Positions 13,079 to 20,991 of a stretch of 23,820 nt of DNA are shown piece after piece (position 1 is the first letter of the stretch; every line of letters begins with the position of its first letter). Both the position numbers and the translations under genes were made by a program. The notes under the pieces were generated by a model. The model was not told where the DNA came from. It searched no databases and was given only the letters and a program-made list of their open reading frames with translations. This stretch comes from a virus. The DNA is taken from positions 1 to 23,820 of the IMG/VR virus record IMGVR_UViG_3300042691_007427. One strand, 5' to 3'.

Positions 13079-13537
13079 ATGCTCAACGACAAACTCAAGC
13101 TCGCAGGTGAGGTCAAGCTCGTCCTCCGCGACAAAGATGGCAATATCAAAGACACGCGCGAGGTGAAGAACCTTGTGGTAAACACAGGACTGGCGTTCAT
13201 CATCAGTCGTATGGCTGGTACGGCTAAGAATGTCATGTCGCACATGGCGCTTGGGTCAAGCTCCACGGCCGCCGCTGCTGGTCAGACGGATCTGGTTAGC
13301 ATGCTTGGCTCGCGCGAGGCTCTGGATAGCACGACTATTACGGGCACGAACAACGAGAAGATTCAGTATGTTGCCACGTTTGAAGCGGGTGACGCGACTG
13401 GTGCCGTTGTTGAGGCTGGTATTTTCAACGCTTCTGTTGGCGGCGACATGCTTTGTCGCACTGTTTTTTCTGTCGTGAACAAAGCAGCAGACGATACTTT
13501 GGCCATTACTTGGACGATCACGCTGTCGGCTGTTTAA
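13079..13537 (+). CDS. Conserved phage tail protein, 152 aa
   Basis: The ATG at 13079 has AAAGGAAA upstream; the frame is open further back but that part overlaps the preceding gene. The text LKLAGEVKLVLRDKDGNIKD, VKNLVVNTGLAFIISRMAGT, MSHMALGSSSTAAAAGQTDL and VEAGIFNASVGGDMLCRTVF is a full match to a common phage family I know only as a tail-associated protein. It is beta-rich with no catalytic residues. It lies directly before the giant fibre gene (31-bp gap), so a role as collar or attachment piece for fibres is reasonable but unproven. Confidence 0.75.
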   Translation: MLNDKLKLAGEVKLVLRDKDGNIKDTREVKNLVVNTGLAFIISRMAGTAKNVMSHMALGSSSTAAAAGQTDLVSMLGSREALDSTTITGTNNEKIQYVATFEAGDATGAVVEAGIFNASVGGDMLCRTVFSVVNKAADDTLAITWTITLSAV

Positions 13538-13568
13538 TTCACAGTAGTTCGAGCTTTGAGGTATTGAG

Positions 13569-16500
13569 ATGACCACGATCGTTACCCGTGCTAGCAAGGG
13601 AACACCTCTTACGAATAACGAGGTGGATACCAATTTCACGAATCTCAACACGGATAAGCTCGAACTAGGCAGCACATTCTCATCTGGCACTGCTAATAGC
13701 GTTCTCTACCTAAACGCTAGTAAGGTAGCTACTAGCGGCAGCGTTCTTACGTTCGACGGAGCGCAGCTTGGTGTAAACGGTATTACCGTAGGCCGTGGTG
13801 CTGGGGCGGTATCTACCAATACTGCGGTAGGGGCTAGTGCGCTGGCGGCGAATACGAGTGGCCTTGAAAACACTGCGCTTGGGCGACTTGCCTCTAGGGA
13901 CAACACAACTGGCTCATATAACACCGCAGTCGGTAGCGGCCCATTACTTTTGTTGACGACTGGATCAGCCAATACGGCAATTGGTCGGGCGGCTTTGCAA
14001 GCTGCAACAACATCTTCTGATAACACCGCAGTTGGTTACAGGAGCATGATTGCAACTACCACCGGGGCATCCAACACCGCCCTTGGAAGCGAGGCTCTTC
14101 AAGCCAACACCACCGCCTCTAATAACACTGCTGTTGGGTATCAGTCAGCATTCTCAAATACGACTGGAGCAGACAACACTGCTGTCGGTTGGAATGCATT
14201 GTATGCAAACACAACTGGCAATTTACATACTGCCATTGGTAGACGGGCGCTGATTGGTAATACGACCGGAGTAGAAAATACAGCCGTTGGCGCTAGCGCC
14301 CTAGCAGCGAATACAACCGGTAGCTACAACACTGGTATTGGCAACGCTGCGCTTTTATCTAACACCACCGCCGCGTTCAATACGGCTGTTGGCTATTTGG
14401 CGATGCGGGACAACACTACCGGCAGCCAAAACACCGCCTTTGGAATTCAATCGTTAGTCTTTAACACAACTGGTGCAAATAACGTCGCAATTGGCGTTGA
14501 CGCTCTCCAGAAAAACACGACCGCCAACAACAATACGTCTGTGGGGCATCAGTCAACGTACAACAATACTACGGGCGCAAGCAACGTAGCGGTAGGTAAA
14601 GAGGCGCTTTACTCCAACACCACCGCATCTAATAACACTGCGGTTGGTTATCAAGCTGGATATACAAACACTACAGGCATACAAAATCTGTTTTTAGGAG
14701 TACAAGCGGGATATACCAATAATGGTACAAGTAATATTGCGCTAGGGTTCCAAACTTTTTACTACAACACTACTGGAAGTTCTAACGTCGCAATTGGGGT
14801 TCAAGCTCTAGTTGCTAATACCACCGCTTCTAATAATACCGCTGTAGGCTATCAGGCGGGATTTAGCAATACCACCGGCTCCGAGAACGTAGCCATCGGC
14901 CAAGGGGCGCTTTATAGCAACCAGACCGGCGTATTCAACACCGTAATCGGAAGGAACGCTGGTTATTACAGCACTGCTGGTGGCTTGACCGCTGTGGGTG
15001 AACAGGCAGCTGTAAATACTACAACTGGAATTGCAAACACGGCTCTTGGTGGGCGCGTAACTGGTGTTGCAGACGCTGCCCTACAAGGCAACACCACTGG
15101 TTCCTACAATATAGCAGTAGGCACTGGGGCGCTCGCTTCCAACACCACCGCCTCTAACAACACTGCTGTAGGTTATCTAGCAGGATACGCCGTCACCACA
15201 GGCACGGGTAACTCCTATTTCGGTCAACAGGCAGGGCCGTACACAACAGCAAGCACAGGAAGCTATAACGCTGGATTTGGTGCTGGCGCTTTGTATGGAT
15301 TAAGTAGTGGCGCGAACAATACTGCCTTGGGATATCAAGCTCTTCTTTCCAACACCACCGCATCTAACAACACTGCTGTTGGTTATCAGTCGTTTTTTGC
15401 TAATACTACTGGCGCTGAAAACACTGGGGTTGGTTATCAATCCGGCTATAGCAACGTCGGTGCGTCGTACAACACGTTTTTTGGCTTTAGGGCCGGGTAT
15501 GTAAATAACACCGGTAGCGTTAACACCGGAATTGGGCGACTTGCACTTGGCGGGGCAGGCGCTGGGGTTACTGGAAGCAATAACACGGCGATAGGAAACG
15601 CCTCGCTGTATACGGTGACTAGCGGCTCTAATAATTTTGCTGGTGGCGTTGAGGCGATGCGGTTTAACACTACCGGCGCAAACAACGTAGGTATCGGTCA
15701 TGAAGCGCTGTGGAGCAGTACCACCGCATCTAACAACACGGCGGTAGGCTACCAAGCGGGTTGGGCAAATACTACCGGCGCAAATAACACGTTCATTGGT
15801 ATGTACTCAGGCACTTCAGTGTCTACGGGTTCATCCAACGTCGGTCTTGGGTATCAGGCATATGGTGCTAATGCTGGATCGACGGGTAGTTATAACGTAG
15901 GTATCGGCCAGCAAGCCCTGTTCTCTAATACCACCGCATCCAACAATACTGCTGTTGGTTACCAAGCTGCTTATAGCAACACCACTGGTGGCGTAACTGC
16001 GCTTGGCCGTCAAGCCGCTTACAGTAACTCCGTTGGCTACATCATTGCGATTGGGGACACGGCCGCATATAGCTATAACTCCTCTGCTGAGAACTATGGC
16101 TCGATAATGATTGGTGGTGTAGCCGGATACAACACTAGTACCGGCAGAGATAATACAGTTCTGGGTTCGTATGCTTTCCGATTTAATACTACTGGCAGTT
16201 TTAATATTGCAATTGGAAATGCAAGTTTATATTCCAACACCACGGCTTCCAACAACACTGCGATAGGTTATCAAGCGATGCTTGATAGCACCGGGGCTAA
16301 TAACACGGCTCTCGGCTATCAGGCTCTACAAACAAATAATGCGGGCGGAACAAATAACGTAGCAATCGGTTATCAAGCCAATCGAAATAATACTTCCGGC
16401 AACTACAACGTTTCGGTTGGATTGCAAAGTCTATTAAGCAATAGTAGCGGCACTGCTAATACTGCGCTGGGTTATCAAGCGCTTAACGCCAATACCACAG

Positions 16501-19013
16501 CAGATTACAACACTGCCGTCGGGTATCAATCGCAATACGTCAACACTACCGGTGTAAGCAATACATCTGTAGGTCGTGGTGCTCTGTACGGATATCTCGG
16601 ACTTGGCACCGGTTCGTATAATTCGGCGTTCGGAGACTTAGCGCTATTTGAGAATAGCACCGGACTTTCTAATACTGCGATTGGTGCATACGCTCTTCGG
16701 CTAAGTACAACTGCTTCTAACAACACTGCTGTTGGTTATCAGGCATCTTACTCAAACACAGTAAACAGCAACACCACGGTTGGCTATCAAGCAGGTTATG
16801 CCAACACAACTGGCGGTGTAACTGCGGTGGGCTTTACTGCGTTGTACGCCAATACAACTGGCGTTGCAAATACAGCAATGGGTTGGAAAACTCTTGATGC
16901 CAACACCACTGGCGGTTTCAACACTGCATTTGGTGAAGAGGCTTTGGGAGGAAACACCACAGCTTCTTACAACACTGCCGTCGGTTATCAGGCAGGGTTT
17001 AGTAATACGACTGCAACTCAGAATAACTTTTTTGGTTACCGGGCTGGTTATAACACCACGACTGGTGGATCAAATACCGCGCTATCTCAAGGCGCTCTTC
17101 AAAGCAACACTACTGGCGGCGCAAATGTAGCGGTTGGCACGGAGGCGTTATTCTCTAACACCACCGCCATCAACAACACCGCTGTTGGATATCAAGCCGG
17201 ATATACAAATACTACCGGAAACTACAACACCGCTACTGGATATAAGTCCTATTACTTAAATACGACAGGCGAGCGTAATGCAGCATTTGGTTTCGAGGCT
17301 TTATATAGCAATACAACGGGCTTCCGTAACACTGCAATTGGTATGTGGGCGCTACAGGCCAACACTACCGCCTCTAATAACACTGCCGTTGGATATCAAG
17401 CCGCCTACAGCAACACTGCTGAAACCGGCCTAACAGCTATTGGATATCGGGCTTTATATAGCAATACGACCGGGAATTTGTGTACTGCCGTCGGCACTAG
17501 TGCGCTTGAAAACAATACAGGCGGAGTTCGTAATGATGCATTTGGCTTGGCCGCGCTGTATAGCAACACAACTGGTAACTACAACGTAGCGGTTGGTGGC
17601 TACGATAGCTCTGGATACTCTGCGTTATATACCAACACAACCGGTAGCAGTAATACCGCCATTGGAACTGGAACGTTAGCAAAGAACACCACCGCCTCTA
17701 CCAATACTGCCGTAGGTTATCAGGCCGGGTACGCGAATACGACTGGTTTTCTCGATGCTTTCGGTGCGTTTGCTTTGCTGAGCAATACAACCGGCAATTA
17801 CAACAAGGCGTTCGGTGAATCCGCTTTACGCTCAAATACTGTAGGTAACGGAAACTGTGCGTTTGGTGGTTCTGCGTTAAGGAACAATACTACTGCTTCC
17901 GAAAACTCTGCGTTCGGCGAGTCTGCGCTTCGGGCAAATACAACGGGCGCTTACAATACGTCGGTTGGTGCATCAGCCCTCTACTCCAACACCAGCGCTG
18001 GCTTTAACACTGCTGTTGGTTATCGGGCTGGGTACACTAATACTACGGCGCAATATAGTGTTTATGTTGGTGTTGAAGCAGGACTTACATCCAATGCTGA
18101 ACGAAACACAATTGTTGGCGCGTATGCAGGTCAGCTTGTAACGGGAGCAAACAACACCTTAATTGGTCAAGATGCTGGCGCTGTGTTAACCACTGGCGCA
18201 AAGACCACCATCATCGGTCGCTACAACGGCAACCAAGGTGGCCTCGACATCCGCACTGCTAACAACTACATCGTGCTGTCGGATGGGGATGGGAATCCGA
18301 GAGGGTTCTTCACTGGTAGTGGAGACTTAGTTGTAAACGACACCGCCCCGGTTCTTAATGGTCAAACCACGCTTTCTCAGCGAACTGCTTCCGGAGCAGG
18401 AAGCACAAACCTTGTTTTGCAGCAATTTCATGCTGGAACAAAGGCTATTGATTTTGGTTGGTATGGGTCAACAATCGGATCAATAGCTAACGTCGGTGGC
18501 ACAGAGATAACATATGCAACTACCAATACTTCAACTACCGGAGCTCAACTTGTAAGGGCTGGTGTTTCTTTCCCCGCCACCCAATCCGCATCCTCTGACG
18601 CCAACACGCTAGACGATTATGAGGAAGGCGACTTTTCTTCGAGTGTCGCAATCTCAGGGTACACGACAGCAGGAACTGGAACATACACAACTAAAACTGC
18701 GTTTTACACAAAGATAGGTAACGTAGTCCATTATCAGATTTATCTAAACTGGACGGCCCATACTGGTACTGGAAATATGCTTATTACCGGACTGCCTTTT
18801 ACATCAAGAGGAGGCAGTAGTTATGCCGGATCGGCAATCGGGTACTTTCACAACATTGCCCTTACTGCTTCAAACGTTCCAACTCTTTATGTTTTGCAAA
18901 ATTCTACGACTATTGAATGGTATCAATTTGCTGTTGGCGGCGGAACGGCCACTGGAATTGCGTTAGATACCGCCGGAGAGATTATTTGCAGCGGCACTTA
19001 TATTGTAGCTTAA
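13569..19013 (+). CDS. Giant repeat tail fibre/adhesin, 1814 aa
   Basis: This gene takes 5.4 kb. Residues 1-30 (TRASKGTPLTNNEVDTNFTN, then LNTDKLELG) are a typical phage fibre start that should attach to the tail. Residues about 82-1556 are about 85 tandem copies of a 17-residue unit, best NTTASNNTAVGYQAGYS and NTTGSNNVAIGxxALYS. The NxAxGxxA core resembles YadA-like head repeats, which form trimeric left-handed beta rolls, so a trimeric fibre is likely. From about 1557 (GGLDIRTANNYIVLSDGDGN) the repeats stop. FPATQSASSDANTLDDYEEG marks a region common before phage fibre tips, and the last 120 residues look like a separate beta-rich tip, likely to bind the host. No S74 self-cleaving chaperone is seen at the end. 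GAGG precedes the ATG. Six-frame shadows here are products of the repeats. Confidence 0.9.
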   Translation: MTTIVTRASKGTPLTNNEVDTNFTNLNTDKLELGSTFSSGTANSVLYLNASKVATSGSVLTFDGAQLGVNGITVGRGAGAVSTNTAVGASALAANTSGLENTALGRLASRDNTTGSYNTAVGSGPLLLLTTGSANTAIGRAALQAATTSSDNTAVGYRSMIATTTGASNTALGSEALQANTTASNNTAVGYQSAFSNTTGADNTAVGWNALYANTTGNLHTAIGRRALIGNTTGVENTAVGASALAANTTGSYNTGIGNAALLSNTTAAFNTAVGYLAMRDNTTGSQNTAFGIQSLVFNTTGANNVAIGVDALQKNTTANNNTSVGHQSTYNNTTGASNVAVGKEALYSNTTASNNTAVGYQAGYTNTTGIQNLFLGVQAGYTNNGTSNIALGFQTFYYNTTGSSNVAIGVQALVANTTASNNTAVGYQAGFSNTTGSENVAIGQGALYSNQTGVFNTVIGRNAGYYSTAGGLTAVGEQAAVNTTTGIANTALGGRVTGVADAALQGNTTGSYNIAVGTGALASNTTASNNTAVGYLAGYAVTTGTGNSYFGQQAGPYTTASTGSYNAGFGAGALYGLSSGANNTALGYQALLSNTTASNNTAVGYQSFFANTTGAENTGVGYQSGYSNVGASYNTFFGFRAGYVNNTGSVNTGIGRLALGGAGAGVTGSNNTAIGNASLYTVTSGSNNFAGGVEAMRFNTTGANNVGIGHEALWSSTTASNNTAVGYQAGWANTTGANNTFIGMYSGTSVSTGSSNVGLGYQAYGANAGSTGSYNVGIGQQALFSNTTASNNTAVGYQAAYSNTTGGVTALGRQAAYSNSVGYIIAIGDTAAYSYNSSAENYGSIMIGGVAGYNTSTGRDNTVLGSYAFRFNTTGSFNIAIGNASLYSNTTASNNTAIGYQAMLDSTGANNTALGYQALQTNNAGGTNNVAIGYQANRNNTSGNYNVSVGLQSLLSNSSGTANTALGYQALNANTTADYNTAVGYQSQYVNTTGVSNTSVGRGALYGYLGLGTGSYNSAFGDLALFENSTGLSNTAIGAYALRLSTTASNNTAVGYQASYSNTVNSNTTVGYQAGYANTTGGVTAVGFTALYANTTGVANTAMGWKTLDANTTGGFNTAFGEEALGGNTTASYNTAVGYQAGFSNTTATQNNFFGYRAGYNTTTGGSNTALSQGALQSNTTGGANVAVGTEALFSNTTAINNTAVGYQAGYTNTTGNYNTATGYKSYYLNTTGERNAAFGFEALYSNTTGFRNTAIGMWALQANTTASNNTAVGYQAAYSNTAETGLTAIGYRALYSNTTGNLCTAVGTSALENNTGGVRNDAFGLAALYSNTTGNYNVAVGGYDSSGYSALYTNTTGSSNTAIGTGTLAKNTTASTNTAVGYQAGYANTTGFLDAFGAFALLSNTTGNYNKAFGESALRSNTVGNGNCAFGGSALRNNTTASENSAFGESALRANTTGAYNTSVGASALYSNTSAGFNTAVGYRAGYTNTTAQYSVYVGVEAGLTSNAERNTIVGAYAGQLVTGANNTLIGQDAGAVLTTGAKTTIIGRYNGNQGGLDIRTANNYIVLSDGDGNPRGFFTGSGDLVVNDTAPVLNGQTTLSQRTASGAGSTNLVLQQFHAGTKAIDFGWYGSTIGSIANVGGTEITYATTNTSTTGAQLVRAGVSFPATQSASSDANTLDDYEEGDFSSSVAISGYTTAGTGTYTTKTAFYTKIGNVVHYQIYLNWTAHTGTGNMLITGLPFTSRGGSSYAGSAIGYFHNIALTASNVPTLYVLQNSTTIEWYQFAVGGGTATGIALDTAGEIICSGTYIVA
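13812..18236 (+). repeat. Tandem 51-bp degenerate repeats in the fibre gene
   Basis: The 17-residue units give a 51-bp period over 4.4 kb. The first two NTTASNN units lie 510 bp apart (14106 and 14616), exactly ten periods. About eleven units carry the near-identical NTTASNNTAVGYQ version, for example at 14106, 14616, about 15350 and about 15928, every 4-10 units. Third codon positions vary freely (AAC/AAT, ACC/ACT/ACA), so copies are old or recombined rather than fresh slippage products. A few units have inserts or deletions of a few residues. Confidence 0.9.
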
Positions 19014-19052
19014 TCACGCCGGATGGCGCGGTCGGACACTTAAGGAGAAATC

Positions 19053-19310
19053 ATGGCGCTAACTAAAGAAGCAGTAATTGACCAAATCACCGTTAGTGAG
19101 AACGGGATTATTCTCTATAGAGAGGCAACACGGATTCTGGAGGACGGTGTAGAGATCAGCAAGAAGTATCACCGCTGGTCGCTCTACCCCGGACAAGACC
19201 TGTCTAACGTTCCAGCAAACGTAGTTGTAATCTGCAATGTAGTCTGGACGCCGGAAGTAATCGCCGCCTATCGGGCGCAACAAGCAGCAAACAAACCTCA
19301 AGGAGCCTAA
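19053..19310 (+). CDS. Hypothetical 85-aa protein after the fibre gene
   Basis: AAGGAGAA lies 5 nt before the ATG. The text VIDQITVSENGIILYREATR, ILEDGVEISKKYHRWSLYPG and TPEVIAAYRAQQAA is of a type often found right after fibre genes in phages of aquatic bacteria (my recall). It looks like a small beta domain followed by a short helix. The function is unknown; a fibre assembly factor or small virion protein is possible by position. Confidence 0.75.
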   Translation: MALTKEAVIDQITVSENGIILYREATRILEDGVEISKKYHRWSLYPGQDLSNVPANVVVICNVVWTPEVIAAYRAQQAANKPQGA

Positions 19311-19313
19311 ACC

Positions 19314-19526
19314 ATGAACGAAACCCTGACCGCCGAACAAATCGCCAAGCACTACGCCGCCGCAATGGACTCGGTTAACCTCATCAACGCTGGCAAGCCT
19401 GAAGGCATGAGCGACGCCGACTGGGCGGACTGCCTTGCTCGGAACAAAGAGCACCTCAAGATCATGCTTGCAAAAGACTTCTGGACAACGGAAGATTTGG
19501 CACCGCTGCAAGCTGCATCGGAGTAA
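19314..19526 (+). CDS. Hypothetical 70-aa helical protein
   Basis: The gene follows 3 bp after the preceding stop, with AAGGAG inside the end of that gene. It is all helical and charged (EQIAKHYAAAMDSVNLINAG, then DWADCLARNKEHLKIMLAKD). No known motif is seen. It may work with the 85-aa protein, as the two are paired and coupled. Confidence 0.7.
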   Translation: MNETLTAEQIAKHYAAAMDSVNLINAGKPEGMSDADWADCLARNKEHLKIMLAKDFWTTEDLAPLQAASE

Positions 19527-19550
19527 TTTTTAACCCACAGGAGCACCCAC

Positions 19551-19724
19551 ATGGAAAACACCAAAATCACGCTTGACTTGCAACTTTTGAACGGTATCCT
19601 TGGTTACTTGGGTACCCGGCCGTACAACGAAGTCTTCCAACTGGTCTCGGCGATCCACAACGAAGTTGCGCCACAAGTGCAACCGACTGTGCAGCCGACG
19701 GCGGAAGACGCCCCGCCGCAGTAA
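19551..19724 (+). CDS. Hypothetical 57-aa protein
   Basis: The frame starts with MENTKITLDLQLLNGILGYL, continues GTRPYNEVFQLVSAIHNEVA, and ends in a Pro/Gln/Ala tail (QPTAEDAPPQ). AGGAG lies 8 nt before the ATG and the next gene begins 8 bp after the stop, so it fits the operon well. The motif of one helix, a YNEVFQLVSAIHNEV helix and a disordered tail resembles small phage proteins that sit before lysis genes. No function is known to me. Confidence 0.7.
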   Translation: MENTKITLDLQLLNGILGYLGTRPYNEVFQLVSAIHNEVAPQVQPTVQPTAEDAPPQ

Positions 19725-19732
19725 GGAACACT

Positions 19733-20233
19733 ATGGTTTTAGAAATCGCCGCGACGCTGGCGGCCGCCGAAGCTGCGGTCGCTGGCATCAAAAAAGCAAT
19801 TCAGGTAGGGCGCGATGCTAAGGATTGCTTAGGCGATTTCATGGCGCTCTTCGACGCGCAGGACAAGATCCAAAAGGCATCAACCGAAGAGCGCGCCAAA
19901 CTCCCTCCTGAGAAGCAACAGAGCGCCATGAGTGAGGCGCTAGAGACCGTCATCGCCGCGAAAAAAATCCGCGAGATGACTGAAGACCTTAAACAATATC
20001 TGGTCTGGAGCGGGCAGGCTGACGTCTGGGACGAGATCCAAAGAGAACACAACGCGGTCATCCAACGACGAAAGGCCGCTGAACTTGCTGCTAAGCGCAA
20101 AGCTGAACAAGAAGCCGCCGCACGGTTGAAGCGGCGCAAAGAAATTATGTTGCTTGTGACTGTGATCGGCACGGGCGGCATCATTCTCTACCACATCGTC
20201 AACTACATCATTGACACGTGGCCTGCGCAATGA
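19733..20233 (+). CDS. Tail-anchored coiled-coil membrane protein, 166 aa
   Basis: The N-terminus (LEIAATLAAAEAAVAGIKKA, then IQVGRDAKDCLGDFMALFDA) matches a phage protein type found near fibre and lysis genes, as I recall. A charged coiled coil follows (HNAVIQRRKAAELAAKRKAE, about 105-137). One membrane helix lies at the C-terminus (IMLLVTVIGTGGIILYHIVN, about 138-158). The form is the reverse of an i-spanin, which has its membrane span at the N-terminus, so I do not call it a spanin. Its stop overlaps the start of the 27-aa membrane gene, so it may be the first gene of the lysis cassette, or a virion protein that enters the membrane at infection. Confidence 0.7.
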   Translation: MVLEIAATLAAAEAAVAGIKKAIQVGRDAKDCLGDFMALFDAQDKIQKASTEERAKLPPEKQQSAMSEALETVIAAKKIREMTEDLKQYLVWSGQADVWDEIQREHNAVIQRRKAAELAAKRKAEQEAAARLKRRKEIMLLVTVIGTGGIILYHIVNYIIDTWPAQ

Positions 20234-20313
20234 AAGAGATCATGGCTATCATCGCCATTCTGTTGTTTGTTGTTGTGCTGATGATGTTCGTCTTAGCAGG
20301 AGTATCAGTATGA
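20230..20313 (+). CDS. 27-aa single-span membrane peptide
   Basis: The frame encodes MKEIMAIIAILLFVVVLMMF and VLAGVSV. Apart from one Lys and one Glu it is entirely hydrophobic. ATGA overlaps link it to the genes on both sides (20230-20233 and 20310-20313), which strongly supports real translation by coupling even though it has no clear ribosome site. It sits at the head of the lysis genes and may be a pinholin-like, antiholin-like or holin-assisting peptide. This is inferred from place and form. Confidence 0.65.
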   Translation: MKEIMAIIAILLFVVVLMMFVLAGVSV

Positions 20314-20603
20314 GAATGACTACTGAGGAGATCGAGGTTAGGATCTGGGCGATCATCTCGCTATGTCTTGCCGCGATCCTGCTGTTGTCTGTCGTATCGA
20401 TTATTTTTGGCGTGCTGTTCGTCGAGCATGATCTCGAACGCATCAGCCCTATCGACACACAACTGATCGGCATTCTCAAAGACATCATGTTGTTAGCCAT
20501 CGGTGCAGTTGGTGGGCTCGTAGGTCGCAAAGGTGCGTACGCGGCTGCCAATCTCATGACTAAAAAAGGAGATGACGATGCTACCGCTCGGCCCATTACT
20601 TGA
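20310..20603 (+). CDS. Two-span membrane protein, holin-like, 97 aa
   Basis: AGGAG lies 8 nt before the ATG at 20310; a TTG far upstream in frame is a shadow. Two hydrophobic segments are seen: about 12-38 (IWAIISLCLAAILLLSVVSI onward) and about 52-75 (LIGILKDIMLLAIGAVGGLV). The loop is acidic (EHDLERISPIDTQ) and the tail is charged (KKGDDDATARPIT). Similar proteins with MTTEEIxVRIW starts are found in other phages before a holin. It may be a second holin or an antiholin. It overlaps the next gene by 26 bp, which carries that gene's ribosome site. Confidence 0.7.
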   Translation: MRMTTEEIEVRIWAIISLCLAAILLLSVVSIIFGVLFVEHDLERISPIDTQLIGILKDIMLLAIGAVGGLVGRKGAYAAANLMTKKGDDDATARPIT

Positions 20604-20991
20604 GGTTGGATCGAAGATTTTAGATAGGGTCATGCCTGACCCTGAGGCTGCTGCCAAAGCCAAGCAGGAGCTTGCGCAGCTAGAGCAAAACGGTGAACTC
20701 GCCAAGATGGCGAACGAGACCAAGCTCTTTCAATTGAACGTTGAGAACACTAAATCCGCTCGGGAGATGCAGGTTGCGACCCGCAGCAAAATACCTGCGG
20801 TGCTGTCCATCGTCACGGTCGCCGGGTTCTTCGGTTTGCTCGTAGGTTCTGCGTTGGGCTACATGACTTTGACAGGCTCTGATGTCATGATGCTCTTGCT
20901 CGGCGTGCTCGCACGCGAGACGGCCTCTGTCTACAACTTTTGGCTCGGCTCCTCGAACTCCAGTCAAACCAAGGATCTGATGAAGAAATGA
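20578..20991 (+). CDS. Holin, GTA 3TM holin family-like, 137 aa
   Basis: The ATG at 20578 has AAGGAG 6 nt upstream; the ATG at 20572 touches that site and is too close. A charged helical N-terminus (AAAKAKQELAQLEQNGEL) is followed by membrane spans at about 72-96 (IPAVLSIVTVAGFFGLLVGS) and 102-118 (DVMMLLLGVLARETASV). The ending NFWLGSSNSSQTKDLMKK matches the conserved xxFGSSxGSxxK end of the holin family named for gene transfer agents. Holins make the membrane lesion that lets endolysin out. The stop overlaps the endolysin start (ATGA at 20988-20991), the usual pairing. Confidence 0.85.
   Translation: MLPLGPLLEVGSKILDRVMPDPEAAAKAKQELAQLEQNGELAKMANETKLFQLNVENTKSAREMQVATRSKIPAVLSIVTVAGFFGLLVGSALGYMTLTGSDVMMLLLGVLARETASVYNFWLGSSNSSQTKDLMKK

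Noticed and set aside
15300-15755. Minus-strand frame of 151 codons in the fibre gene
   Set aside because: The 51-bp period keeps antisense frames open by repetition; there is no start signal, and the text is just the repeat read backwards.
13569-19013. Diversity-generating retroelement target in the Asn-rich fibre
   Set aside because: No reverse transcriptase or template repeat is seen in the window; variation between units is mostly silent and not confined to adenines.
19733-20233. Call as i-spanin (Rz-like)
   Set aside because: The membrane span is at the C-terminus, not the N-terminus, and no lipoprotein partner with a lipobox is seen nearby.
20211-20603. TTG start giving a 130-aa form of the two-span protein
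   Set aside because: The first 33 codons overlap two other genes in another frame and give unlikely protein text; AGGAG supports the ATG at 20310.
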